Below, piece by piece: positions 9,097-18,298 of a stretch of 64,000 nucleotides of DNA. The DNA comes from Anaerolineales bacterium HSG24 (GTDB lineage Bacteria; Chloroflexota; Anaerolineae; 4572-78; J111): positions 1 to 64,000 of the forward strand of contig JAUCGB010000009.1 of assembly GCA_030377895.1 (NCBI GenBank). Direction: 5' to 3'. Within the stretch, counting starts at the first letter, position 1, and each line of letters begins with the position of its first letter. A program made the position numbers and the translations under genes. The notes under the pieces are model-generated. The model had not been told where the DNA came from. It saw only the letters and a program-made list of their open reading frames with translations, and did not search any database.

Positions 9097-9198
9097 GGCT
9101 ATCAACGTAAGCCGAGACATGTAGCACATGCTTCAGCCTGTGCCGCACAGTCTAAAGACTGTGTTACGATATTATCTGTCGCACGTTAAGTTGGTAGC
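9097..9198 (+). mobile_element. MITE-like element, family B
   Basis: An element of about 102 bp bounded by GGCTATCAAC and GTTGGTAGC inverted ends. It contains internal dyads (CACAGTCTaaAGACTGTG). Near-identical copies are at 47665, 50203 and 54688 (inverted), with an interrupted copy at 11860 and an amplified one at 32531. Confidence 0.7.
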
Positions 9199-9419
9199 AT
9201 CATCTTTAGATTGTGCCTAAAGTTTGGGCAAAACTTTTGCTCAGGTATACCATCATTATTTATTGATATAAACTAACAGGTTGATTTTAACGATTTTCAC
9301 TGGCAGAGGCAAATATTCGGTACTCTTGCATAGGCAGCCCCCTTGTTCCCAAATTAGTTTTGGCTAACTTTTCTGTCGGGTACTGAGCCTATGTAAAACT
9401 TTTGATCGTTATACTTGTT

Positions 9420-9564
9420 ACCCGACAAAGTAGTTTAGGAAAGGCTAAAACAGGAACACGGAGTTTCACAGAGATGCACAGAGGGACACAGAGGAAAAAA
9501 TAAATCGCTTTTTCTCTGTGAAACTCTGTGCTAATTAGTTCAGGGTAAAAATTTTTGTCGGGTA
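9420..9564. repeat. C-family repeat (CACAGAG element)
   Basis: An inverted-repeat element bounded by ACCCGACAAA and TTTGTCGGGTA. Its arms consist of irregular CACAGAG / TTTCACAGAG units that pair with CTCTGTGAAACTCTGTG. Other copies are at 11690, 30297 and 63695. It lies downstream of the B element in the 536-bp gap before the phosphatase stop; no gene is seen in that gap. Confidence 0.65.
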
Positions 9565-9573
9565 GTGAGATCG

Positions 9574-11631
9574 TTAGATCCGAATCACTACAATCGTCAC
9601 ATCATCATGCGGTTCAGCCATTTGTACAAAGGCCGACAGTTCTGCTTCAAGATAAGCGAGCATAGTTTTTGCGCTGTCGGTGGGACCATCACTCATAATT
9701 TTGGCTAAATAGTCAAATCCTAACATTTCATTATTGGGATTGTTGGCCTCGACCACACCATCGCTGGTCAAAATCACCAAATCGCCTTGGCTCAACTGTC
9801 GGGAAATCTGCTGATACCCTAGCTCGGAGCCTAAGCCTTGGCCAAGGGCAAATCCGCCGATGTCTGGCCACTCGTCGGGCGCGTTGGCCCGCCGAATGTA
9901 GGGCGGAATACATCCCGCATTGACGATTTGTAACGAGCGCTGGGGCATGATTAGTTCAACATAACACATGGCACAATTTTGTCGTCGGGGCTTGGCATAA
10001 GGGGTTAACCGCTTATCCAGATAGACCAATCTCTCGGCAGGCGTGGGCGTATAGGTCTGAGCAAAACTGGCATCAAGTTGAGAAATACTGGCCGCCATCA
10101 GCAAGGCAGCTGAGATTCCTTTGCCAGAAATATCACCAACCGCTATCCCATAACGCTCCGTGTCACCCGTGGTTGATGACGTAACTGGGTAACGATGGTA
10201 ACTGTAAAAATCGCCGCCCACTTTACGAGCCGGAATATTATAACAGATTACCTCAATATCAGGCCAATCAGGGACGGGTGGGGGCAAGAGATTTTGCTGA
10301 ATATCTTGGGCGATATTCAACTCTTGCTGAATCGTAGCCAGTTTTAACCGTTCATGTTGTGAGGTGGCTCTAGCAATTGCCACTGCTGACTGATCGGCCA
10401 TTGCGCTCATTAACTCAACGTCGTCGTTAGTGAAGTCAGGTTGATCAACGAATTGAGAGGCGGTTAATGTACCAAGGAGGTGATCTTGGTCTTGAACTGG
10501 CACCACAATGATTGCCCCAGTGCGGTTGTTTTTGCGACGTTTTTGAACCTGTTTACTTTCATGGTCTGACTCTCCTTTAAGCGATAGAACTGGTTTTTTA
10601 TGTTGGATAACCCAGCCCGTTAAACCATCCATTAGCTCTTCGTAGGGGATAATATACTCAATCGTATTAAAGGATATTATCTCTTTGGAATAACGAATGG
10701 TTCCACCATTAACATAATGAATTACTTTTTCTTTGTCAAAATCAAAAATAATCAGAGAACTGGCTTGGGCTGGTAAAGCAAGAACCACACCGTCAACAAT
10801 CGACTGAAGCACCTCCTGCAAATTGGTCGAGACACTTAACATCCTCGTCACTTTATAAAGCGCCTCTGTCTTGACCAGATTGGCCTCAGACCGTTCAAAC
10901 AAACTCCGATAACGATTCTCTGAATCTTGCAACTCGGCGGTGCGGGCCAGTACCCGCGATTCTAACTCGTCATTGGCTTTGCTCAGTGCAGATTGAGCCT
11001 CGGCGAGGCGATAATTCGAGGTTTCAAGGGATTGATTGACTTTCTTTAGCTTTTGTTCATTGTCGAATAGCTCGTTACGTCGTTTTAAGCGACGCTGTCC
11101 GATTGTTGTTGTCCAATTTTGGAGATGGATAAAATGAGAGGTATAAAATGAGAGAATAAGGGCCAAAAGTGAGGACAAAAACATGACATGTGCCCATACA
11201 TATAAAATGTCGGGTTTGAAGCCCCAAAAAATACCTATCGTGAATAAACTGGTCGTAGCGCATGCGGCAACGACGATGTAAGGGGTACTTGGCACAAGCA
11301 ATCCTGACGATAACGCGACTGCCAGTAGAAATAAATAGGGGTAAAACGAATCAATAGCACCCGGCATGACCAATAATATATCCACAGCCACAATATAACT
11401 ACCAATTAACAGTCCGTAAGCCAGCCAAACGTTATATCGCCTAAGAACAGCACGACTAGCCAAAGTGGCGAAGCCCATAAGGAAGAGGGCGCTGAACATA
11501 TTAAGCTGATTGGCAGGAGTCATAATTATTCCCATAACCATCCATAAAATCGCTTGGATGATGCCTGAGAGTTGGCTAGTTACCCAGAATACATCTTCTT
11601 GTAAAGCTTCTTGATTATCCTGTTCTTGCAT
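9574..11631 (-). CDS. Membrane GAF-SpoIIE (PP2C-type) phosphatase
   Basis: A 685-residue protein. Residues 20-185 form about six hydrophobic segments; a coiled coil follows (about 185-265, EQKLKKVNQSLETSN), then a GAF domain (about 270-430) and a SpoIIE/RsbU phosphatase (about 440-685). Phosphatase motifs are DIQQNLLPP, KVGGDFYSY, GIAVGDISGKGISAALLMA, LVILTSDGVVEANN and EPHDDVTIVV, retaining the metal-binding aspartates. Such proteins dephosphorylate anti-sigma antagonists in partner-switching pathways. No anti-sigma kinase or STAS protein is visible nearby. ATG at 11631 has AAGGAT. It is the last gene of the minus-strand signalling block. Confidence 0.9.
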   Translation of the reverse strand: MQEQDNQEALQEDVFWVTSQLSGIIQAILWMVMGIIMTPANQLNMFSALFLMGFATLASRAVLRRYNVWLAYGLLIGSYIVAVDILLVMPGAIDSFYPYLFLLAVALSSGLLVPSTPYIVVAACATTSLFTIGIFWGFKPDILYVWAHVMFLSSLLALILSFYTSHFIHLQNWTTTIGQRRLKRRNELFDNEQKLKKVNQSLETSNYRLAEAQSALSKANDELESRVLARTAELQDSENRYRSLFERSEANLVKTEALYKVTRMLSVSTNLQEVLQSIVDGVVLALPAQASSLIIFDFDKEKVIHYVNGGTIRYSKEIISFNTIEYIIPYEELMDGLTGWVIQHKKPVLSLKGESDHESKQVQKRRKNNRTGAIIVVPVQDQDHLLGTLTASQFVDQPDFTNDDVELMSAMADQSAVAIARATSQHERLKLATIQQELNIAQDIQQNLLPPPVPDWPDIEVICYNIPARKVGGDFYSYHRYPVTSSTTGDTERYGIAVGDISGKGISAALLMAASISQLDASFAQTYTPTPAERLVYLDKRLTPYAKPRRQNCAMCYVELIMPQRSLQIVNAGCIPPYIRRANAPDEWPDIGGFALGQGLGSELGYQQISRQLSQGDLVILTSDGVVEANNPNNEMLGFDYLAKIMSDGPTDSAKTMLAYLEAELSAFVQMAEPHDDVTIVVIRI

Positions 11632-11689
11632 CGTTATCCTTGAGCAAAAGTTTCGATGTTTGATGAATCAATAAACTTTTGCTTGATTA

Positions 11690-11850
11690 TTCATAGTTTT
11701 ATCTCTGTGAAACGTATTGCGTGGTTTAGGGAAGGAACACAGAGGGGCACAGAGATGCACAGAGGGGCACAGAGGAAAAAATTAAACGCTTTTTCTCTGT
11801 GAATCTCTGTGTTCCTCTGTGAAACTCTGTGCTAATTAGTTTTGGCTAAC
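11690..11850. repeat. C-family repeat, partial
   Basis: CACAGAG-type arms (CACAGAGGGGCACAGAG... paired with CTCTGTGTTCCTCTGTGAAAC). The outer ends are less clear than in other copies; its right side abuts a disrupted B element. Confidence 0.6.
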
Positions 11851-11859
11851 TTTTCTAAC

Positions 11860-12038
11860 GTAAGCCGAGACATGTAGCACATGCCACAGCCTAAAGGCTG
11901 TGCTACAGTCTTTCAGATAATGGTTTTCAATTCAAGACCAACCTTCCCGCAAGTTCTAAACTTGCGGGAAGGTAACGGCTGAAAATGTTTATCTGAACAT
12001 CTATACGATATTATCTGTCGCATGTTAAGTTGATAGCC
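11860..12038 (+). mobile_element. B element interrupted by an E element
   Basis: The left part (ACGTAAGCCGAGACATGTAG) and the right part (GATATTATCTGTCGCATG... to TTGATAGCC) match a B element. Between them, at 11907-12006, sits a complete 100-bp E element, so E inserted into an existing B copy. The B middle here is a shorter variant (CACAGCCTAAAGGCTGTG). Confidence 0.7.
11907..12006 (+). mobile_element. 100-bp E element, copy 1
   Basis: It begins AGTCTTTCAGATAATGG and ends TTATCTGAACATCTATAC, with imperfect inverted ends and an inner hairpin CCTTCCCGCAAGTTctaAACTTGCGGGAAGG. TAC is present on both sides, consistent with a 3-bp target duplication or with insertion beside TAC. The length is the same 100 bp as in copies 2 and 3. 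Confidence 0.75.
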
Positions 12039-12059
12039 GCCATGTTTCGATTTCATATC

Positions 12060-14210
12060 CTACGTCCCACGCCCTACGCCCGACATCGTAAACCAAAACT
12101 CAGAGCCAACGCCCTCTTCGCTCTGCACGCCAATCTCTCCACCATGTAACTCAACTAACTGCTTACAAATCGTCAAACCTAACCCCGTGCCACCATAAGA
12201 GCGGGCATCCGACATATCGGCCTGCTGAAAAGAGACAAAAATGGTATCCACTTTATCCACCGGAATTCCTATGCCGGTATCTCTTATTGAGAAACGAATT
12301 TTAGGCGTGTCCACCATATTTTCTGCTTCTTGTCTCACTGAAATCGTTATGATTCCCTCTTTAGTGAACTTGATGGCATTACCTGCCAAATTCAACAATA
12401 TCTGTTTTAAGCGCGTTTGGTCAGCATAAACTGACGGTAATGTTTCGGGAATATCCGTCACAATTGAAATCGGCTTATCTTTGACTGATGGTCGCAATGA
12501 TTCCAAGACAGCACCGATAATCTCCATCGGGTCTAGGGATTCGGGAGCTATCTGAATCTGTCCTGATTCCATCATCGAGATGTCCAGAATACCGTTTATT
12601 AATTCCAATAAATGTTGTCCATTATTATATATAAGTTGTACATCCCCCTGAGCCTGACTCGGCAATTCTCCACTAATACCAAGCATCAATAGTTCAGAAA
12701 AACCGTTGATGGCGTTCAAAGGTGTTCGTAACTCATGGCTCATCATGGTTATAAACTGTGATTTGGCTTGGTCTACTTCCTGTAATTTAATAATTGTAGC
12801 CTGTCTTTCGGTCAATAGCCGAACATTATCAATCGCTACCGCCGTCTGGTCAGCCAACGATTGTATCATGGATACATCTTCGGAAGTAAAATGGTCAAGT
12901 TGCCGACTTTGAATATCCAATACTCCTAGCAGTTTCCCAGCTTTACGCAAGGGAACAGCCAGTTCTGATTTGGTATCGGGTATCAGGGGAATATGAATAA
13001 AAATATCCGTTTCTGCAACATTATTACTCATAAAAGGTTTGTTGGTCGCGGCCACATGTCCGATAATACCTTGCCCGATTGACAAACGATACTCTTGTTC
13101 TTTAAGCTTTTGCCCTACGTCACCCGCGCCTTCTGCGATAACCAGTTCACCCGTTTCTCCTTCTCCTTCTCCTTCTCCTTCTCCTTCCAGCAGATAAACA
13201 TTCGCATAATCGAAACCAAAGCCCTCCATAATTTGACTGACCAATTCAGTTAAGAGTTGATTAACATCAAGAATCATGTTGAGCAGTCCACTAAGGGTGG
13301 CAATAGATTCTAACCGATAAGTACGGTCAACCACAAGTTTCTCCAAGTTGTGACGATACGCTTCTAACTCTATCTCTGCTTGTTTACGCTCGGTAATATC
13401 GGTAGTAATGCCCCCAATGGCATAAATCTCGTTCTGAGCGTCATAAATTGGAAATCTAGTCGCCAGATATGATTTATCACCATCAGAGCTAATCTCCTCA
13501 AATTCAAGGGCTTCACCAGTGGCATAGATACGTTGCTCATGCTCGCTCCACCTCTGGATTGTCTCTGCTGGGAACAGTTCAACGTCTGTTTTACCAACCA
13601 TCTGCTGAGGAGAAAGGTGGGCTATTGAGGCCATTTGTTGGTTAACCAATAAATAACACCCTTCGACATTTTTGACAAAAATAGCCGACGGTAGATTATC
13701 GATAAAGGCACGTAACATAGCTCGGCTTTGCCGTAGTGTTGCCTTTATATTCTCACGCTCGTCGGCTTCCTGTTGCAACTGTTTGTAGGCCTGGTTGAGA
13801 GCTTGATTCTTTATTTCTAACTGTTTTTGAGCTGTTCGCAATTGGATATGGACCTTGATTCGAGCTAAAACCTCTTCTTGCTGAAACGGTTTGGTAATAT
13901 AATCCACCGCGCCCATTTGAAACCCTTTGACTTTGTCTACCGTGTCAGACAAAGCACTCATAAAAATAACCGGAATATCTTGCGTAGCGGGGTTATTTTT
14001 TAGTCGCCGACACATTTCATAACCATCAATATCCGGCATCATAATATCTAGCAGGATCAAATCAACATGTTGTCTCTGTAACAGTTTCAAAGCCTTTTCC
14101 ACATTCTTGATGGGAAATGTCTTAAACATTCTTAAGTAATTAAACAAAACACCTAGATTAGTAGGGTTATCATCCACGATTAAAATCGCAGGTTTGTTTT
14201 CATCGTTCAT
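12060..14210 (-). CDS. Receiver-PAS-GAF hybrid histidine kinase
   Basis: A soluble 716-residue kinase with the receiver first (about 8-125; phospho-acceptor Asp55 in [10 protein letters not shown], Lys in YITKPF). Then come a coiled coil, PAS (about 165-285), GAF (about 305-465), HisKA ([19 protein letters not shown], about 490) and HATPase with N box GNAIKFT, DTGIGIP and GGTGLGLTI. The GAF holds a Gly-Glu run encoded by a hexanucleotide repeat. It starts 3 nt after the upstream kinase stop (TAG TTT ATG), so the receiver probably accepts phosphate within the same operon. No DNA-binding output is present. Confidence 0.93.
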   Translation of the reverse strand: MNDENKPAILIVDDNPTNLGVLFNYLRMFKTFPIKNVEKALKLLQRQHVDLILLDIMMPDIDGYEMCRRLKNNPATQDIPVIFMSALSDTVDKVKGFQMGAVDYITKPFQQEEVLARIKVHIQLRTAQKQLEIKNQALNQAYKQLQQEADERENIKATLRQSRAMLRAFIDNLPSAIFVKNVEGCYLLVNQQMASIAHLSPQQMVGKTDVELFPAETIQRWSEHEQRIYATGEALEFEEISSDGDKSYLATRFPIYDAQNEIYAIGGITTDITERKQAEIELEAYRHNLEKLVVDRTYRLESIATLSGLLNMILDVNQLLTELVSQIMEGFGFDYANVYLLEGEGEGEGEGETGELVIAEGAGDVGQKLKEQEYRLSIGQGIIGHVAATNKPFMSNNVAETDIFIHIPLIPDTKSELAVPLRKAGKLLGVLDIQSRQLDHFTSEDVSMIQSLADQTAVAIDNVRLLTERQATIIKLQEVDQAKSQFITMMSHELRTPLNAINGFSELLMLGISGELPSQAQGDVQLIYNNGQHLLELINGILDISMMESGQIQIAPESLDPMEIIGAVLESLRPSVKDKPISIVTDIPETLPSVYADQTRLKQILLNLAGNAIKFTKEGIITISVRQEAENMVDTPKIRFSIRDTGIGIPVDKVDTIFVSFQQADMSDARSYGGTGLGLTICKQLVELHGGEIGVQSEEGVGSEFWFTMSGVGRGT
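13153..13190. repeat. Hexanucleotide repeat inside kinase gene
   Basis: At least five TTCTCC units (plus strand) encode the alternating Gly-Glu run in the GAF domain. Because the unit is 6 bp, copy-number change keeps the frame and alters only loop length. Confidence 0.75.
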
Positions 14211-14213
14211 AAA

Positions 14214-17200
14214 CTATTCTCCAATATGGGGTTCAATCAACTGACAAATTTCATCCCCATCAAATGTCTCTGTTAATGCTTCTATTTTATTGATAAAAGG
14301 AATATATTGCTCATTGGTTGTTTTTAGGGCAGTTAGCCAAGTTTCAATTTCGGCAAAATCATGGAATTCAGCGAACTGATACAGCACCATTAGGTCGGAC
14401 TTTGACGGGAAAACCATGACCTCTGGTGTTACCGCTTCATCAGGCGGTTCGTCTTCGACAATCCATTCCAGCCCCACATGTAAACGGATTTTATCTAAAA
14501 GCAAAGGAATATTGACCGGCTTTTGTAGATAATCATCGCTCCCTGTTTCTTTTTGTACATCCACCAAAGCTCGTGATGAACTGGCTGACACGATAATTAC
14601 CTTTGTATCGGGCAGATTCTTCTTGATATGTTGGGTCGATTCAAACCCATCCATAACTGGCATAATCAAATCCATCAACACCAAGTCGGGCTGAAATTCA
14701 ACGGCTTTACGAAAACCTTCCTGACCATCCTTGGCGGTTATTACTTCAAACCCCAACGGCTCCAAAATATTAACTAATACCCCTTGATTATGAATTATAT
14801 CATCTACCACCAAAACGGTTCGTTTTTCACCTTCAAAGCCAATAATATTTTGCTCCTTCACGGCTTGAGGGTCTTGCCATGCTTCCACTTCGTCAAGATT
14901 CAAATCAAACCAAAAAGTACTACCTTCCCCAAGCTGACTTTTTACATGTAAGTCGCCCCCTAATAGTTTAGTCAATTTACGACTGATAGCCAAGCCAAGC
15001 CCCGTCCCTTCGATGGTTAAGGCTTCTTCGCCCACCTGTTTGAAGGGGGAAAAAATATCGGCTAATTTATCTTGCGGGATGCCGATACCTGTATCGGAAA
15101 TTTGAAAACGAATCTTTCCGGCCCTCCCCTCAGTCCCCCCCAAAGGGGGGGAAGCTAGTTCCTCCTCCTTTATGCCCGAATGGGTGCTTTGGGAGGGCGC
15201 GGACGCGGGGAGGGCTGGGGGGCCACTCTCTGCTCGGCGATGAACCGAAAAGGTCACGCCACCATGCTCAGTAAATTTAATGGCATTATTGAGCAAATTG
15301 ATAATAATTTGGCTCAATCGTTTTTCATCACTATGAATGGCAATCGGCAAATTGGGACCAGCTTCAAAGTTAAGCAATAGATTTTTCTTATTGGCTCTAA
15401 CCTTAACCATTGCTAAAATATTTTCGACGAACGGTATGAAACTAAAACTACTTTCAAAGAGTTCCATGCGTTCGGCTTCCATTTTAGAAAAGTTCAAGAT
15501 ATCATTGATAAGATTGAGCAGATGATTGCCGCTTTGTTGAATAACAGCCAATTTATTTTTATGACTATCATCAAGCGATTTATCCCGTTCCAAAATCTGA
15601 GCATAACCCAAAATACCATTAAGCGGGGTTCGCAACTCATGGCTCATGCTAGAAATAAAAATTGTTTTCGCTTGATTGGCAGATTCGGCAACTTCTTTGG
15701 CTAATCGTAATGTCTCCATCGCTTGTTTGCGCTCGGTGATGTCATGGGCGATACCGACAATAAGTTCTTCTCCAATCGGAATAATTGTCAAGATTGCAAT
15801 CCGTTCTGTGCCATCCGCTCTTACATAAGTGACTTCGCCAAATTCTTTAGTTGTTTCAACTGTTTTTGTATTACCAAGCCTTTGTTCTGTTCTGGCGGGG
15901 GTTAAATCCTTTGTTGTTTTTGTTTTAATCTCGGCCAAAGAAAACCCTGTTAACCGTTCTGCGGCCTGATTGGCATTGATATATCGTCCTGTCTGCTTAT
16001 CGACTAGGAAGATAGCGTCATTGGAACGTTCAAATAAGGTACGGTAACGTTCCTCACTCTCCCGCAAGGCCGCCTCCGCCCGTCTACGCTCGGTGATGTC
16101 TTCCAACAACCAGATAGAACCTTCTTCTAATTTTGTCGGATTCACCGCTTTTCCAGAAAGTAAGCACCAGAACAGCGATCCGTCCTTACGCTTCATTTGC
16201 CACTCACCTTGGTATGTTTTATCCATAGCCAGTATTGGATAGGCTTTAACCCCAAGTCGTTGATGATTTTCGACATAAGGGTAGATTTTTTCCGTAGAAA
16301 TTCCTCTCATCTCGTCCATGCTATAGCCAAACATAGAGACCATCTTTTGATTTATCCAGATAAACTTCCTATCTTTTAAAAAGGCAACCCCTACAATCAC
16401 ATTATTCAGGATGATGGTTTGCTCCTGAAGAATCTGTTTTAGCTTTTCCTCCGTGGATTGCAGTTCTTCATTATTCACAACAAGTTCTTCTTTCGCGTGT
16501 TGGTGTCCCTCAATCTCAGTCTGCAATGCCTCAATCATATCCTGCAAATTTTGGGTCATGGTATTAAATACATCAGCCAATTGACCAATCTCATCGACAT
16601 GCTCTATCGTGGCCCTGGCTTGTAAATCACCCTCGGCCATACGTTGCACAGTTTCGGTTAGATTGGATATTGGCTTGGTCAAAAAGTATCCCATTCCAAA
16701 GGTCACGCCAGCAAAAACAAAGCCAATCACCGTTGCTAAAAAGGTGATAATTTGGGTTTGGGTATTGGCTGGGGCCAGGAAAACATCTTGCGATTGGGCA
16801 AAAACAACCAACCAATCATGCTCTGTCAATGTGACTACGGCGGCTGAGGCTACTCTTTCATCGGTGGCAACGAGGGGCGTGGTGAAAAAAGGTGAGTCGC
16901 TTTCGACCATGCTCAAGCCTGCTTCAAAATCAGAAAAATTGGTTGAAAGTTCATCAGAAGGCAAATCAGGTAAACGCTTTTTGGCTTTTAATTGGGCTAA
17001 TTGTTCATGTTCCAAAGGCACGACAGATTGCCATATCAACTCAGGATATGTGCCATGTGCAAGGCGGATATGGTGGTCATCAAGTAAAATAGCAAAACTT
17101 TCTTCACCAGCCAAATCGTTGCTTTGCGCGACTATATCTTGAAGAACAGCGGCTTTATAGCGAACGCGAAGCAACCCAATAGTTTCCCCCTCATCATTAT

Positions 17201-18239
17201 ATACCGGATGGCTAAAATAAATCGCATATTCACCAGTGGTGTCTGAATAACGAGCCTGTGAAACATAGGGCGTGTGGGTTTCCATTGGAGTTTGAAAATA
17301 GTCACGGGTAGACTTATCCACGCCGATATCAGCGGTATACGTGTCTAGCACATCAATTCCATGCCTATCTAAAAGAGCATAGGAAGATATGAAGGTTTCA
17401 TCATAATTTTTGAGGATGTCAAGCACCGCAATAACTTTTTTTTCAAATTTCGTACCTACTCGTTGGTCTTGTGGCAAGTTTAAGTAATCAACAAAAGCAG
17501 GCAATTGTGATTCTATTTGAATGGTGTGCAATTGATGTTTAATAAATGAATCCAGTTCCAAAGCGGTTCGGGATGCGGCTGAAAACAAGGCTTGATTGGC
17601 ATTATCATCAAGGGTACGTTGGATAAATAAATTGCTGGTTACGGACATGGCAAAGAGAGAGAAAATCCCCAATGGTACGAAGACGCTGACCAATTTGATT
17701 TGAATGGAATAGCTATTAAATTGATAGACAATTAGGACAAGCAAAGCCATTAATCCTACTCCTGCGACAAACGGGATAAAAGTTTGAAAAATGGGAACCG
17801 TTAAACGATAGGGCGGCAAAAACAGATCAAACAGGGCCATGATAACAGCACCGATAACGGCAATTGTAATTGCCCGGAAGGTCTCTTTTTGGGTGAGCGT
17901 TTGCCCCGATATGACAATAGTTCCGCCAAGCAATGCCAGGCCCAATATCAACCCAACATCTGTGACTAATAATGGAACACCTACCATACTAATTGGCAGA
18001 GTCACCATGATAATTTTAACCACTAATTTGGCCTGCCCACGCCGGCTGATAAAGGCACTTATAAAATAAATGATGCTATAAAGGGATACCCAACCCGTTA
18101 AGGTAAACATTTGCCAGACTTGTATTTGTAAAGTAAGATACAAATAAAATGAACCACTGACTAGGTATGTGACACCTAGGATCATGGCGATTTTAGAGAC
18201 AATATCGGGATCAACAGTAATTTGTTTTCGTTTATTCAT
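14214..18239 (-). CDS. CACHE-HAMP-PAS-PAS hybrid histidine kinase
   Basis: A 1341-residue membrane sensor. An N-terminal block of about six hydrophobic segments (15-205) is followed by an extracytoplasmic double-CACHE region (about 215-490, STRDYFQTP, YFSHPVYNDEGETIG), a transmembrane helix (ITFLATVIGFVFAGVTFGMG), HAMP (KPISNLTETVQRMAEGDLQ), a coiled coil and two PAS domains (about 600-840). HisKA ([20 protein letters not shown]), HATPase ([32 protein letters not shown]), a receiver ([14 protein letters not shown]) and a helical tail (about 1280-1341) follow. The ATPase carries an in-frame palindromic insert at 15120-15231. ATG at 18239 has AAAGGA. It is the second-last kinase of the operon-like block. 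Confidence 0.93.
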   Translation of the reverse strand: MNKRKQITVDPDIVSKIAMILGVTYLVSGSFYLYLTLQIQVWQMFTLTGWVSLYSIIYFISAFISRRGQAKLVVKIIMVTLPISMVGVPLLVTDVGLILGLALLGGTIVISGQTLTQKETFRAITIAVIGAVIMALFDLFLPPYRLTVPIFQTFIPFVAGVGLMALLVLIVYQFNSYSIQIKLVSVFVPLGIFSLFAMSVTSNLFIQRTLDDNANQALFSAASRTALELDSFIKHQLHTIQIESQLPAFVDYLNLPQDQRVGTKFEKKVIAVLDILKNYDETFISSYALLDRHGIDVLDTYTADIGVDKSTRDYFQTPMETHTPYVSQARYSDTTGEYAIYFSHPVYNDEGETIGLLRVRYKAAVLQDIVAQSNDLAGEESFAILLDDHHIRLAHGTYPELIWQSVVPLEHEQLAQLKAKKRLPDLPSDELSTNFSDFEAGLSMVESDSPFFTTPLVATDERVASAAVVTLTEHDWLVVFAQSQDVFLAPANTQTQIITFLATVIGFVFAGVTFGMGYFLTKPISNLTETVQRMAEGDLQARATIEHVDEIGQLADVFNTMTQNLQDMIEALQTEIEGHQHAKEELVVNNEELQSTEEKLKQILQEQTIILNNVIVGVAFLKDRKFIWINQKMVSMFGYSMDEMRGISTEKIYPYVENHQRLGVKAYPILAMDKTYQGEWQMKRKDGSLFWCLLSGKAVNPTKLEEGSIWLLEDITERRRAEAALRESEERYRTLFERSNDAIFLVDKQTGRYINANQAAERLTGFSLAEIKTKTTKDLTPARTEQRLGNTKTVETTKEFGEVTYVRADGTERIAILTIIPIGEELIVGIAHDITERKQAMETLRLAKEVAESANQAKTIFISSMSHELRTPLNGILGYAQILERDKSLDDSHKNKLAVIQQSGNHLLNLINDILNFSKMEAERMELFESSFSFIPFVENILAMVKVRANKKNLLLNFEAGPNLPIAIHSDEKRLSQIIINLLNNAIKFTEHGGVTFSVHRRAESGPPALPASAPSQSTHSGIKEEELASPPLGGTEGRAGKIRFQISDTGIGIPQDKLADIFSPFKQVGEEALTIEGTGLGLAISRKLTKLLGGDLHVKSQLGEGSTFWFDLNLDEVEAWQDPQAVKEQNIIGFEGEKRTVLVVDDIIHNQGVLVNILEPLGFEVITAKDGQEGFRKAVEFQPDLVLMDLIMPVMDGFESTQHIKKNLPDTKVIIVSASSSRALVDVQKETGSDDYLQKPVNIPLLLDKIRLHVGLEWIVEDEPPDEAVTPEVMVFPSKSDLMVLYQFAEFHDFAEIETWLTALKTTNEQYIPFINKIEALTETFDGDEICQLIEPHIGE
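15120..15231. repeat. Palindrome-bearing in-frame insert in HATPase coding region
   Basis: About 110 bp rich in G/C runs with a dyad CCCCCCcaaaGGGGGG lies between the segments encoding VTFSVHRRAES and KIRFQISDTGIG. The homologous kinase genes carry a different palindrome at this exact place. The translation is low-complexity (Pro, Ser, Ala, Glu). Confidence 0.6.
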
Positions 18240-18298
18240 TATATAATCCTTTTTTGTATTGCGTGAGGCGTGAAGGTTTTTCCTCTATCCTCTATCCT

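Noticed and set aside
8033-9148. Longer start for the luciferase-like gene
   Set aside because: The extra 37 codons translate a B element; ATG at 9037 has a good AGGGAG site.
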